DNA of 29,464 nucleotides from assembly GCA_049421205.1 (NCBI GenBank), contig JBMSMQ010000011.1, positions 1 to 29,464 on the forward strand. The letters run 5' to 3'. The notes beneath the pieces are model-generated. The model was not told where the DNA came from. It saw only the letters and a program-made list of their open reading frames with translations, and did not search any database. Source of the stretch: JAFMIT01 sp049421205 (GTDB lineage Bacteria; Actinomycetota; Actinomycetes; S36-B12; UBA5976). Shown piece after piece: positions 7,755 to 15,707 of the stretch. Position 1 is the first letter of the stretch. Each line of letters starts with the position of its first letter. A program made the translations under genes and the position numbers.

Positions 7755-8230
7755 ACTACTTCACCGATGATGTGATTCACCGAAATGGCTCCTCCTCCGG
7801 GTAAACCTAACAAATCTCTGCTATCGAGAGAATTCTTTCTATTATCTCCCATAAGCCAGACAGTGTTTTGAGGTAGCCTCACATCAAATGGAATATCACC
7901 TTTTGAACCAAGTACATATGGCTCTTCGAGTGGCTGCTCATTGAGTAAAAGTTTCCCTTGTTTGTTGCAGCACACAACGTGATCCTCACCTACAGCAATT
8001 ACTCGTTTGATCACATAGTCGATGTTTCTGGTTGTGAAGAATGCTTGTTTTGCATCAACTACGACGACATCGCCTCGTTCTATACCTGCAATCTTCGATA
8101 CGACAACAATATCGCCGTCATCATATGACGGCAGCATAGAAGTGTTTTCAACAATAAAAGTTGATACCAGAAAAAGTTGAACCGCAAAGAGTCCGAGGAG
8201 AATTACGCCTAATCGCCAAAGCCACTTCAT
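7733..8230 (-). CDS. lepB: Type I signal peptidase (short paralogue)
   Basis: A second, shorter member of the same family (165 residues) with an almost absent cytoplasmic tail and one membrane segment at about residues 5-25. The catalytic serine is S31 in ENTSMLPSY and the lysine is K75 in VIKRVIAVGED. Box E reads MGDNRKNSLDSRDLLG. Both catalytic residues are present, so it should be active; its compact domain resembles small signal peptidases. It lies six bases after rplS and overlaps the longer lepB, so the two are translated from the same message. How substrates are divided between the two cannot be told from sequence. Confidence 0.92.
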   Translation of the reverse strand: MKWLWRLGVILLGLFAVQLFLVSTFIVENTSMLPSYDDGDIVVVSKIAGIERGDVVVVDAKQAFFTTRNIDYVIKRVIAVGEDHVVCCNKQGKLLLNEQPLEEPYVLGSKGDIPFDVRLPQNTVWLMGDNRKNSLDSRDLLGLPGGGAISVNHIIGEVVWALWRN

Positions 8231-8236
8231 GAGTGC

Positions 8237-8587
8237 TTATGCGTTTTCGCGCAACTCCTTGATTTTCGCTTTCTTTCCACGAAGTTCGCGCAGATAGTAA
8301 AGCTTGGCTCGACGGACATCACCTTTTGTGACGACTTCAATCTTCTCAACAATTGGCGTATGAAGTGGAAACTTTCGTTCGACACCAACACCAAAGGAGA
8401 CCTTGCGGACGGTGAAGGTTTCACCAATGCCGCCACCATTTATAGCAATCACAACACCTTGAAAAATCTGAATACGTGAACGATTACCTTCAACAACTCG
8501 TACGTGAACCTTAAGAGTGTCTCCTGGTCGGAAGTCAGGATGCTCGGTTCGAAGTGCGCCTTCTGTCAGGCTGTCTAGAGTTTGCAT
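8237..8587 (-). CDS. rplS: 50S ribosomal protein L19
   Basis: bL19 lies at the subunit interface of the large subunit. The 116-residue protein matches family length. Motifs include FRPGDTLKVHVRVVEG, RIQIFQGVVIAINGGG, ETFTVRKVSFGVGVER and FPLHTPIVEKIEV, followed by RRAKLYYLRELRGKKAKIKE. It follows trmD after 100 bases, completing the classical rpsP-rimM-trmD-rplS order, and is followed closely by the two signal peptidase genes. The gap upstream contains an inverted repeat that may be a leader element. Confidence 0.97.
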   Translation of the reverse strand: MQTLDSLTEGALRTEHPDFRPGDTLKVHVRVVEGNRSRIQIFQGVVIAINGGGIGETFTVRKVSFGVGVERKFPLHTPIVEKIEVVTKGDVRRAKLYYLRELRGKKAKIKELRENA

Positions 8588-8610
8588 AATTCGCTATCTC
8601 CTCGCTTGGC

Positions 8611-8655
8611 GCCGCAGAACGCAAGCGGACGTGGTTTCTTTTCATCCTCTGCGGC
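8611..8655 (-). promoter_or_regulatory. Stem-loop in the rplS leader
   Basis: An 8-bp perfect inverted repeat (GCCGCAGA at 8611-8618 and its complement at 8648-8655) encloses 29 bases between trmD and rplS. A smaller CGC/GCG pairing (8620-8622 with 8625-8627) or ACG/CGT pairing (8619-8621 with 8630-8632) is possible inside. It lacks a T-run, so it is not a simple terminator. L19 leaders that act in autoregulation are known in other phyla; a similar role here is inference. An RNA-processing site or a partial attenuator is equally possible. No convincing promoter was seen in this gap. Confidence 0.4.
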
Positions 8656-8687
8656 AGATGGGGGCAAAGTTTGGCATAGATAAGAAA

Positions 8688-9371
8688 TTAGCCCAAATCG
8701 GGGCGACTCTCCCTTGTTTTCGCCTCACTTTGCTGGCGCCGCCACTTGGAGATTTCCGCGTGATTCCCGCTCAGTAAAACCTCTGGGACCGAAAGTCCAC
8801 GCCACTCCTGCGGCTTGGTGTAGACCGGCCACTCAAGTAAACCTTCGAGATCCTGCCCAAATGAATCTTCCATAATCGAATCAGGGTTACCGACAACACC
8901 CGAAAGAAGACGAGAAACTCCCTCAAGCATGACGAGTGCTGCAACCTCGCCGCCGGCAACTACATAGTTACCCAGTGACACTTCGATCACACTGCAGTGC
9001 GAACGGTAGTAATCAAAAACTCTCTGGTCTATCCCCTCATAGCGACCACAAGCAAACACGAGATGCGTGGAGCTCGAAAGATCTTGCAACATCGACTGGG
9101 TCAATAACTGACCGCTCGGAGTTGGCACTACCAGCACACTGTCTGGTCTGATGATGGCATCCAAAGTCTTCCCCCACGGTTCTGCCATCATCACCATGCC
9201 GGGCCCTCCACCATATGGAGAGTCATCAACACTTCGATGTTTGTCTTTTGTTGCGTCGCGCAAATCATGAACTGATACGTCAAGAATTCCATCCGTAATT
9301 GCTTTTCCGAGTATGGATAGATTTATGGCATCAAAGTATTCAGGGAAAATGGAGACAATATCAATCTTCAT
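8688..9371 (-). CDS. trmD: tRNA (guanine37-N1)-methyltransferase TrmD
   Basis: TrmD makes m1G37 next to the anticodon, which prevents frameshifting. It is a SPOUT (trefoil knot) enzyme that acts as a dimer. The start is the ATG at 9371 (227 residues, MKIDIVSIFPEYFD), matching the family; codons further upstream lie inside rimM. Motifs include HRSVDDSPYGGGPGMVM, LVFACGRYEGIDQRV, VIEVSLGNYVVAGGEVAAL and the C-terminal GNHAEISKWRR...RPDL. The start overlaps rimM by 11 bases, so translation is likely coupled. Confidence 0.96.
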   Translation of the reverse strand: MKIDIVSIFPEYFDAINLSILGKAITDGILDVSVHDLRDATKDKHRSVDDSPYGGGPGMVMMAEPWGKTLDAIIRPDSVLVVPTPSGQLLTQSMLQDLSSSTHLVFACGRYEGIDQRVFDYYRSHCSVIEVSLGNYVVAGGEVAALVMLEGVSRLLSGVVGNPDSIMEDSFGQDLEGLLEWPVYTKPQEWRGLSVPEVLLSGNHAEISKWRRQQSEAKTRESRPDLG

Positions 9372-9879
9372 TTTCAACCTCAGAAAAAAGTCCAGGTGGA
9401 GGATCAATTACAACATATGCTTCATCAATATTGACCTCAGTCACAATCTCTTTCACAAATGGAATCATATGTTCAACGTCTTCTGCTTGAACAACCAACA
9501 CGTCTTGGGCAGGTAGATGAAGTACTTCCTTAATAACACCAATTGTTATCGTTACCACTCTTGCATCAAGCCCTATTAATTGATAATCGTAATATTCATC
9601 AGCTTCGCTAGGGCGATCACTTGGATCAACTTCAATTTCTAAAAGTCGATTTCGAAGTGATTCGACGTCATCGCGAGAGTTTAAATCCTGAAACTTCACG
9701 AGTAGATATTTACCGTGAATCTTCACTGCTTCGATCGTTAGCGAAGTGTCATCCATTAGGAGTGTGGTTCCAGCCTGAAACCGAACTTCTGGTTCGTCAG
9801 TTCGAATTTCGATTTGGACTTCGCCCCTCACGCCGTGCGGTTTGGCGATTCGACCCACTACTCGTCGTATGGTTTGCAC
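9361..9879 (-). CDS. rimM: 16S rRNA processing protein RimM
   Basis: RimM helps mature the 3' head domain of the 30S subunit and binds S19. The 172-residue protein has an N-terminal beta barrel (VVGRIAKPHGVRGEVQIE, then TDEPEVRF) and a C-terminal PRC-barrel domain (YYDYQLIGLDARVV...GVIKEVLHLPAQDVLVV...IPFVKEIV). Start is GTG at 9879, overlapping the khpA stop by one base (TAGTG). Order khpA-rimM-trmD is conserved across Gram-positive bacteria. Confidence 0.96.
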   Translation of the reverse strand: MQTIRRVVGRIAKPHGVRGEVQIEIRTDEPEVRFQAGTTLLMDDTSLTIEAVKIHGKYLLVKFQDLNSRDDVESLRNRLLEIEVDPSDRPSEADEYYDYQLIGLDARVVTITIGVIKEVLHLPAQDVLVVQAEDVEHMIPFVKEIVTEVNIDEAYVVIDPPPGLFSEVENED

Positions 9880-10154
9880 TAATTGTCGTTTACATCAACA
9901 AAATCGATACGAAGATTGCGACCCTGATTGAGGGCTATCAAAACAGTTCGAAGCGCATTTGCAGTGCGACCGTTGCGGCCAATCACTCGACCAAGATCTT
10001 CTGCATTGACGATAACTTGGAATGTTTTTCCGCCTTTATAGCGGCCACCACCACGTGAATCAGTTGTAGAGCGATTGTTCTTGACCTTGACTACGACATC
10101 ATCTGGATGGTCGACAATTCCACGAACAAGATGCTCTAACGCATCTTCTAACAT
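9879..10154 (-). CDS. khpA: KH-domain RNA-binding protein KhpA (YlqC family)
   Basis: KhpA is a small RNA-binding protein that in other Gram-positives pairs with KhpB and affects cell division and RNA levels. The protein has 91 residues, about ten more than usual. The start MLEDALEHLVRGIVDHPDDV and the GRVIGRNGRTANALR segment with its GxxG loop (GRNG) are typical. Between the first strand and the KH core there is an unusual basic, glycine-rich loop, about KNNRSTTDSRGGGRYKGG, where relatives have a short RRG-type turn. It sits between rpsP and rimM, the usual place. Confidence 0.93.
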   Translation of the reverse strand: MLEDALEHLVRGIVDHPDDVVVKVKNNRSTTDSRGGGRYKGGKTFQVIVNAEDLGRVIGRNGRTANALRTVLIALNQGRNLRIDFVDVNDN

Positions 10155-10166
10155 GAGACCCCTTGA

Positions 10167-10661
10167 TTATTCTGAGGTTGAATCTTCGCCAGCTGAGTCT
10201 GCTTCAGCAACGACTTCTTCGACAACGTCGTTGTTTGCAACTTCAACTACTGGTTCTGATTTTTCAACAACTTCTTCAACTTTTTTCTTCGGCTTCGCTT
10301 CTGGTTCAGATTTCGCTTTGGCGGCATCTTCAACGGCGGCAGCGAACACAGTGCGCTTATCCACTTTCTCAGCCTTGACCTTGAGCGTTCCTTCAGTTCC
10401 AGGTAGGCCTTTGAACTTCTGCCAGTCTCCTGTAATCTTGAGAAGAACTGTTACAGCTTCGGTTGGTTGAGCACCGACGGAAAGCCAATAGAGAGCGCGC
10501 TCTGAATTGATTTCAATTCGTGAGGGCTCTTCTTTTGGATAATAAATACCGATTTCTTCAATTGAACGACCATTGCGGGCGGTCTTTGAGTCTGCAATTA
10601 CGACACGGAATTGCGGGTTGCGGATTTTGCCCAATCGCTTGAGCTTTATTTTTACGGCCAC
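10167..10661 (-). CDS. rpsP: 30S ribosomal protein S16 with acidic C-terminal tail
   Basis: bS16 is an assembly protein of the small subunit. I start at GTG 10661 (164 residues, beginning with the conserved AVKIKLKRLGKIRNPQFRVV); AAAGGAG lies ten bases upstream. The frame remains open further upstream but runs into the leader. The core domain covers about 85 residues (ADSKTARNGRSIEEIG, then YYPKEEPSRIEINSERA). After that comes a low-complexity Ala/Lys/Glu/Val tail of about 70 residues, alternating basic and acidic patches. Extended S16 tails are common in Actinobacteria. It heads the rpsP-khpA-rimM-trmD-rplS cluster. Confidence 0.96.
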   Translation of the reverse strand: MAVKIKLKRLGKIRNPQFRVVIADSKTARNGRSIEEIGIYYPKEEPSRIEINSERALYWLSVGAQPTEAVTVLLKITGDWQKFKGLPGTEGTLKVKAEKVDKRTVFAAAVEDAAKAKSEPEAKPKKKVEEVVEKSEPVVEVANNDVVEEVVAEADSAGEDSTSE

Positions 10662-10680
10662 GTACGTGGTTCTCCTTTGT

Positions 10681-10740
10681 GTTGACGAAGAATCTCTGAC
10701 TTCGCGTGGGGCACGAAGGGTAAGACTCGAGTTGGTCAAC
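10681..10740 (-). promoter_or_regulatory. Structured leader upstream of rpsP
   Basis: GTTGAC/GTCAAC arms (10681-10686 with 10735-10740) pair perfectly across a 48-base interval that ends just before the rpsP ribosome site. Inside lies a hairpin CTTCG...CGAAG at 10700-10718. A third small stem, CCGCC/GGCGG, lies upstream around 10757-10774. This is a compact, closed structure directly before the translation start, which is the layout of a ribosomal-protein leader or a translational switch. I could not fix a promoter between the tRNA and this element. Pairings are by eye. Confidence 0.35.
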
Positions 10741-10809
10741 CGGGGGGTTAGAGGGTCCGCCTCGGTAGGGGCGGTATCTTGCCAAATGAGGTTCCAGATT
10801 GCCAATTTG

Positions 10810-10882
10810 CTCCCCCGATTGGACTCGAACCAATAACCACCCGATTAACAGTCGGGTGCTCTGCCAATTGAGCTACGGAGGA
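10810..10882 (-). tRNA. tRNA-Asn (anticodon GTT)
   Basis: The minus strand folds into a complete cloverleaf of 73 bases: acceptor TCCTCCG pairing with CGGGGGA (one T-G pair), D arm GCTC/GAGC, anticodon stem CCCGA/TCGGG with loop CTGTTAA (anticodon GTT, asparagine), and T arm ATTGG/CCAAT with loop TTCGAGT. The discriminator base is G, and CCA is not encoded. It lies 21 bases past the dnaG stop and about 150 bases before rpsP, so it could be cut from a dnaG read-through transcript or have its own promoter in the 3' end of dnaG. Confidence 0.97.
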
Positions 10883-10903
10883 ATGGGAGGTGAAGAATAC
10901 CAA

Positions 10904-12721
10904 CTAGCCGAGGCTTTGCCCACGGGAGTGGTCTTTGTAAAAGCGTCTGGTTTCCTCGAGGGCAATCAATTGGCTAAAGAGTTCAGTCTGCTCGTCGCTG
11001 CCCTCGGCTGCTCGCTGCACCTGTCCGCGAAGATCCGCAATTCGCCGGGTGGCATCAAGTTCGAGTAAACGAGCCAACACGCTTTCCACATACACGGCGA
11101 TGCTTTGAGATTCTCGTATTTGTAATGGTTCTACGATGAGTTTCGATGCCAACGGGTTCGATTGGAGTACTTCATCGCTCCAAGAATGTGACTTTGAAAA
11201 TTCACTCTCTTTAAAAGATTCATACAACATTTCATGTAGCGCTCGCAAAGTTGAACTTGTAAAGGCTTCAGGTTCGACTGTTGCATACCATTCAGCGGCC
11301 TCTGAAGGAAATTGCAACACAACTTTGAGAGCTTCGTATTCGACTCGATGTTCGATGTTTCTTATGTCAAATCCTGTATTTACTTTTTCAGTATTCTCAG
11401 ACCGCATTTGTGGTTTGTTTGATATCGCACGCTTCACAACTTCAATATCGACACCAAGCCATCCGGCTACATTCCGAACATATTCAGCACGGAGAACAGA
11501 ATCTTTGATATTAGCGACTATTGGTGCACATTGAGTGAGTGCAGACACCCTATTTTCAGCTATATTCAAATCGTATTGGGAAAGATTATGTTTGATGACA
11601 AATTCAAACATAGGAACTTTTCTGGACAACAGATTTCGTAGTCCTTCATCTCCATAGCGCTGGCGAAGTTCGCACGGATCAAGTCCGGTTGGTTCAATTG
11701 CAACATACGTTTGCGCTACGAATTTTTGATCCTCGCTAAATGCCTTGAGCGCAGCTTTCTTTCCAGCCTCATCTCCATCAAAGGTAAAAATCACTTGCGA
11801 CTGGCTTGCTACATCATCATGGAGTAATCGTCGCATTATTCGAATGTGTTCAACTCCAAATGCCGTACCGCAGGTTGCAACTGCATTCGCAATACCTGCT
11901 AGATGACACGCGATAACATCTGTATACCCTTCAACAATGACAACCTGCTGAGTTTGGCTGACACTTTTACGGGCTCTATCCATCCCGTACAACAATTGAG
12001 ATTTTTTATACACGGCTGTTTCAGGAGTGTTTAGGTACTTGGGACCCTCATCAGAGTCATGAAGTTTGCGTGCGCCAAAACCTACAGCTTCGCCACTGAG
12101 GTCACGTATGGGAAACATGAGGCGACCTCGAAATCGATCATAGGTTCCACGGCTACTTTGAGATAGTAATCCCGCAGCTAATAACTCTTCTGCGGTAAAC
12201 CCATGTGATGTTGCATGTCGAAGAAATCCATCCCAACCCTCTGGAGAATAGCCAATTTCAAACTCTTTCCACACCGATTCGCCAAATCCACGTTCGCGCA
12301 AATATGACGTTGCTTTCTCTTGATCTTTGAGATGCGAGATATAAAACGTAATGGCAAGTTCGTGGGCAGCAATAATTCTTGCTCGGAGCGACGATGCATT
12401 TGATTTCCCTGTTGCACCTTCTTCATAATGCAAAATAATCGAATAATGTTTCGCCAACTTCTCAATAGTTTCAACGAACGTTAAACCCTCCATTTTTTGT
12501 AGGAAGGTCACAACATCACCACTCTCTTGACAACCAAAGCAATAGAAAAACCCACGCGCGGGAGTGACATGAAATGATGGCGTCTTCTCATCGTGGAATG
12601 GACAAAGACCTTTGAGACTTCCAGGACCGGCCGGCTTTAGATTTACGTATGAACCAACGATGTCATGGATTCGTGCTGTATTTTTGACAAGAGCAACATC
12701 TGACTCTCGAATTTTGCTCAT
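10904..12721 (-). CDS. dnaG: DNA primase
   Basis: DnaG makes RNA primers for replication. The 605-residue protein has the CHC2 zinc finger (C40, H43, C61, C64; CPFHDEKTPSF and FYCFGC), the RNA-polymerase-like core domain (GFGARKLHDSDEGPKYLN) and the Toprim domain starting at VVIVEGYTDVIA with the later FTFDGDEAGKKAA aspartates. The C-terminal third is the helical region that contacts the replicative helicase. Its ATG overlaps the dgt stop by four bases (ATGA). The dgt-dnaG pairing is the conserved actinobacterial arrangement. Confidence 0.97.
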   Translation of the reverse strand: MSKIRESDVALVKNTARIHDIVGSYVNLKPAGPGSLKGLCPFHDEKTPSFHVTPARGFFYCFGCQESGDVVTFLQKMEGLTFVETIEKLAKHYSIILHYEEGATGKSNASSLRARIIAAHELAITFYISHLKDQEKATSYLRERGFGESVWKEFEIGYSPEGWDGFLRHATSHGFTAEELLAAGLLSQSSRGTYDRFRGRLMFPIRDLSGEAVGFGARKLHDSDEGPKYLNTPETAVYKKSQLLYGMDRARKSVSQTQQVVIVEGYTDVIACHLAGIANAVATCGTAFGVEHIRIMRRLLHDDVASQSQVIFTFDGDEAGKKAALKAFSEDQKFVAQTYVAIEPTGLDPCELRQRYGDEGLRNLLSRKVPMFEFVIKHNLSQYDLNIAENRVSALTQCAPIVANIKDSVLRAEYVRNVAGWLGVDIEVVKRAISNKPQMRSENTEKVNTGFDIRNIEHRVEYEALKVVLQFPSEAAEWYATVEPEAFTSSTLRALHEMLYESFKESEFSKSHSWSDEVLQSNPLASKLIVEPLQIRESQSIAVYVESVLARLLELDATRRIADLRGQVQRAAEGSDEQTELFSQLIALEETRRFYKDHSRGQSLG

Positions 12722-13953
12722 GAACCTTGTCCTTTGAATCTTTCAAACCAGATGTCGGCAGATAAATCCGTGAGGCTTGCAACTTGGTCAACTGCAACTC
12801 TTAATTTCTCACTATCGTTTTTCGCTTTTCTCCAGCTGTTTTGCAACCAAGGTTCTAGTGGTCGACCATCCATTTGGACAATGTACTGCACCAAAAAGAT
12901 AAGTTTCTCCTGTTGCTCTTGGTGCAAACTCTCAACACCCTCACGTTGCATAACATAACGATTCGCGAGCGTTTTCAAAATTGCGACTTCGTCCCTTGCC
13001 CAGTCTGGCACTTTCAGTTGGGCTTCATACCTCGTGAGATGTTCGGCTGAATAATGTGATTTTGTTTCATCAATGACAGCTCCACAAAATCTTCCAATTA
13101 GCAAACTAGTGAAGTTCTTCAAATTTGCGAGAGATCGTTGAGATTCGTCATAAAAATCAAACCAAAAATTGAGTGCTGTTAAACGTTGTATTGCCTCGAA
13201 TAGCCTCACTGAATCAACATTCAAATAGTGCTGCTGTGCGAGCGCAATAACCTCATTGACTTCACTTGGAGATTTCAGGATTGTAAGTTTTAGATGCTTC
13301 GTAACAATTGCATCCTCTACATCGTGAACGCTATAGGCAACGTCATCTGCCCAATCCATCACTTGTGCTTCAAAACACTGCCCTTGATTGCCGTGATTCC
13401 TCACCCATGAAAAAATCGGTTTATCATCTTTGTAAAACCCAAACTTTACTGGATTCTCCGATTGACTCCATGGATATTTAATGGCCGCGTCAAGGCTTGC
13501 CCGTGTGAGATTGAGACCAATCGAATTTCCATCGGCGTCAAAAGTTTTAGATTCAAGACGCGAAAGCACTCTCAATGTTTGGGCATTTCCTTCAAACCCC
13601 CCATGTTCTTTCATCAGCAGATTAAGCGCTGCTTCACCATTGTGTCCAAAGGGTGGATGACCGATATCATGAGCAAGGCAACCTACCTCAACTAAATCAG
13701 CGTCACAGCCAAAGGCGTCACCCAGTTCTCTTCCAATCTGACTCACTTCGAGTGTGTGAGTGAGACGTGTTCGCAAGAAATCGTCTGTGCCAGCGGCATG
13801 AATTTGAGTTTTTGCGGCAAGCCGCCGTAACGCAGATGAATGCAAGATTCGCGCTCTATCGCGTGCAAAGGCACTTCTTACCTGACGTTTTGCGGGTTCA
13901 TCAACATAACGTTCAACATCATTGTCGTCATATCCAATGAGTTGGAGGTTCAT
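12718..13953 (-). CDS. dgt: dNTP triphosphohydrolase, dGTPase type
   Basis: This HD-domain enzyme removes triphosphate from dGTP or other dNTPs and so tunes nucleotide pools. The 411-residue protein shows RSAFARDRARILHSSALRRL near the N-terminus. The metal-binding residues are H66 (RLTHTLEVSQ), H95-D96 (CLAHDIGHPPFGH) and a distal aspartate in VMDWADDVAYSVHD. Length fits the type-2 dGTPase-like subfamily. ATG at 13953 overlaps the upstream gene by four bases. Exact nucleotide preference cannot be read from the sequence. Confidence 0.94.
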   Translation of the reverse strand: MNLQLIGYDDNDVERYVDEPAKRQVRSAFARDRARILHSSALRRLAAKTQIHAAGTDDFLRTRLTHTLEVSQIGRELGDAFGCDADLVEVGCLAHDIGHPPFGHNGEAALNLLMKEHGGFEGNAQTLRVLSRLESKTFDADGNSIGLNLTRASLDAAIKYPWSQSENPVKFGFYKDDKPIFSWVRNHGNQGQCFEAQVMDWADDVAYSVHDVEDAIVTKHLKLTILKSPSEVNEVIALAQQHYLNVDSVRLFEAIQRLTALNFWFDFYDESQRSLANLKNFTSLLIGRFCGAVIDETKSHYSAEHLTRYEAQLKVPDWARDEVAILKTLANRYVMQREGVESLHQEQQEKLIFLVQYIVQMDGRPLEPWLQNSWRKAKNDSEKLRVAVDQVASLTDLSADIWFERFKGQGS

Positions 13954-14555
13954 AGTGTTCCGCTCAATCTACTCACCCAAAAATACACAACACCCACTGT
14001 TTCTTTTGCAAAATAAGTGAAATCAAAACTTGATCCAGGTCCAGATGATGCCGATGTTGTATATGAGAGATAACCAAAAGATTCGGCCATAGTTTTCACA
14101 CGTGCACTATGAAGTGAATCAGAGACGAAGATCAATGTATCCCAGGAGTTTTCTTCTGCAAGTGTGTGTACAGCTTTCAATGAACTGAGCGTGTCATCGC
14201 CCTCTGCAATCGCAATTACTTGGAGTGGATCAATGTTATATTTGTTAATCAAATACTCACGACCTGCCACTGCCTCAGTTGTTTCATCACCTGGCAATTT
14301 ACTGCCAACGGTGACAAGTACATCAGAAAATCCGTCCTTCTGTACCTTGGCCGCAGTATCGAGTCGGTTTTTTAGGACTGGACTCGGAGTTCCTGCATAT
14401 TGCGCAGCTCCAAGCACAACTATTGCATCTGCTTTTTCGAGATTCCGAACATTGCTATCTCGAAAAACTGTAAATGCAGCGGCAAGGCTGAGTACTAATC
14501 CAGTTGCAATCGTGGCAAGTATCAGCGTCTTTACCCAACTAAGCAGTCGTTTCAC
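13950..14555 (-). CDS. YdcF/SanA-like DUF218 membrane protein
   Basis: A 201-residue protein with one N-terminal membrane segment (about residues 8-30) and a DUF218-type domain outside the membrane. It contains ADAIVVLGAAQYAGTPSPVL, LVTVGSKLPGDETTEA and the IAEGDDTLSSLKA and IFVSDSLHSARVKTMAE segments. The family includes SanA and YdcF, linked to envelope integrity, but the reaction is not established. Start is GTG at 14555, 15 bases after dusB; the stop overlaps dgt (ATGA), so it appears to belong to the dusB-ydcF-dgt-dnaG transcript. Confidence 0.85.
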   Translation of the reverse strand: MKRLLSWVKTLILATIATGLVLSLAAAFTVFRDSNVRNLEKADAIVVLGAAQYAGTPSPVLKNRLDTAAKVQKDGFSDVLVTVGSKLPGDETTEAVAGREYLINKYNIDPLQVIAIAEGDDTLSSLKAVHTLAEENSWDTLIFVSDSLHSARVKTMAESFGYLSYTTSASSGPGSSFDFTYFAKETVGVVYFWVSRLSGTL

Positions 14556-14570
14556 AGTGAACTCACTCTG

Positions 14571-15707
14571 CTATCCCCCACTGACACTTAACTCAGCCTG
14601 TCGCAGTTCTCCGGTATCAGTCAACTCAGTGCTATCAAGCCATCCTTCTGGCAAGGAGACACTTTTTGCACTTGAAGAACGTCCTCGCGGTTCATCCAGT
14701 ACTGTTTTTGGATACGGCTGATCTTCAATAGTGGAAAGTAAATCTCGAAGCTCTGCAATAGAAGAAATCATTGCTAATTGATGACGTGTTTCTCCGCCGA
14801 CCCGAAAACCTTTGGTGTACCAGGCGACATGCTTACGAAATTCGCGGGAAGCGTGGGCCTCATCGCTAAGGTAACTTGATAGAAGCTCAGCATGACGAAT
14901 CATCATTGATGCAACTGATTGAAAATCTGGTTGTTCCGGAATTTCTTCACCTCGAAGTGCATATTCAATGTCAGCGAAGAGCCATGGCTTTCCTAAACAG
15001 CCGCGACCGACAATGACTCCATCACATCCGGTCTCTTCAAACATTCGTCGCGCATCATTACCCGACCAAATATCTCCGTTACCAAGAACTGGGATTGAGA
15101 TATGCGTTTTGAGTTTTTTAATGGATTGCCATCGTGCATTTCCACTATAAAGTTGAAGTGCGGTACGAGCGTGTAATCCCACCCAAGAAATACCAACTTC
15201 TTCAGCAATTTCTCCAGCCTTGAGGTAAGTGAGGTGATCTTCATCTATACCCATTCTCATTTTCACACTCACTGGAAGTGTGCCTGCGGCGTCAACGGCT
15301 GCCTTCAGAATGTTTCTAAAGTGTTGCTGTTTCCAAGGAAGTGCTGCCCCTCCTCCTTTTCTCGTGACTTTGGGCACAGGGCAACCCATATTGAGATCAA
15401 TATGATCGGCACGATCTTCAGCCACAATCATCGCTACCGCTTTTGAGACAACATCAGGGTCCACCCCATACAGTTGCAAACTTCGTGGAGATTCTTCACT
15501 TCCAAAGGTTGTCATTCGTAAGGTTTCAGGATCTCGTTCGATCAACGCTCTCGAAGTAATCATCTCTGAGACAAAGAGCGCGGGTACTCCTGTTGGGTTT
15601 CTCATACTACTCGTTTCTCGACATAACCTTCGATAAGCGAGATTGGTAATGCCAGCCATTGGCGCAAGCACAACGACTGGCTTGGAGAAATCTAGTACGG
15701 AACTCAT
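14571..15707 (-). CDS. dusB: tRNA-dihydrouridine synthase DusB-type
   Basis: Dus enzymes reduce uridines in the D loop of tRNA with FMN. The 378-residue protein opens with VVVLAPMAGITNLAYRRLC, then LFVSEMITSRAL. The catalytic cysteine is C109 in DHIDLNMGCPVPK, followed by the RKGGGAAL loop. Later motifs are VSVKMRMG, GLHARTALQLYSG and the FMN phosphate site DGVIVGRGCLGKPWLF. The last 50 residues are less conserved. ATG overlaps the glyS stop by one base (TAATG). Assignment to DusB rather than another Dus class rests on actinobacterial custom, since most have a single Dus. Confidence 0.93.
   Translation of the reverse strand: MSSVLDFSKPVVVLAPMAGITNLAYRRLCRETSSMRNPTGVPALFVSEMITSRALIERDPETLRMTTFGSEESPRSLQLYGVDPDVVSKAVAMIVAEDRADHIDLNMGCPVPKVTRKGGGAALPWKQQHFRNILKAAVDAAGTLPVSVKMRMGIDEDHLTYLKAGEIAEEVGISWVGLHARTALQLYSGNARWQSIKKLKTHISIPVLGNGDIWSGNDARRMFEETGCDGVIVGRGCLGKPWLFADIEYALRGEEIPEQPDFQSVASMMIRHAELLSSYLSDEAHASREFRKHVAWYTKGFRVGGETRHQLAMISSIAELRDLLSTIEDQPYPKTVLDEPRGRSSSAKSVSLPEGWLDSTELTDTGELRQAELSVSGG

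Noticed and set aside
10075..10470. Ser/Thr-rich open frame opposite khpA and rpsP
   Set aside because: Its composition is just the complement of the Glu/Val/Ala-rich S16 tail.
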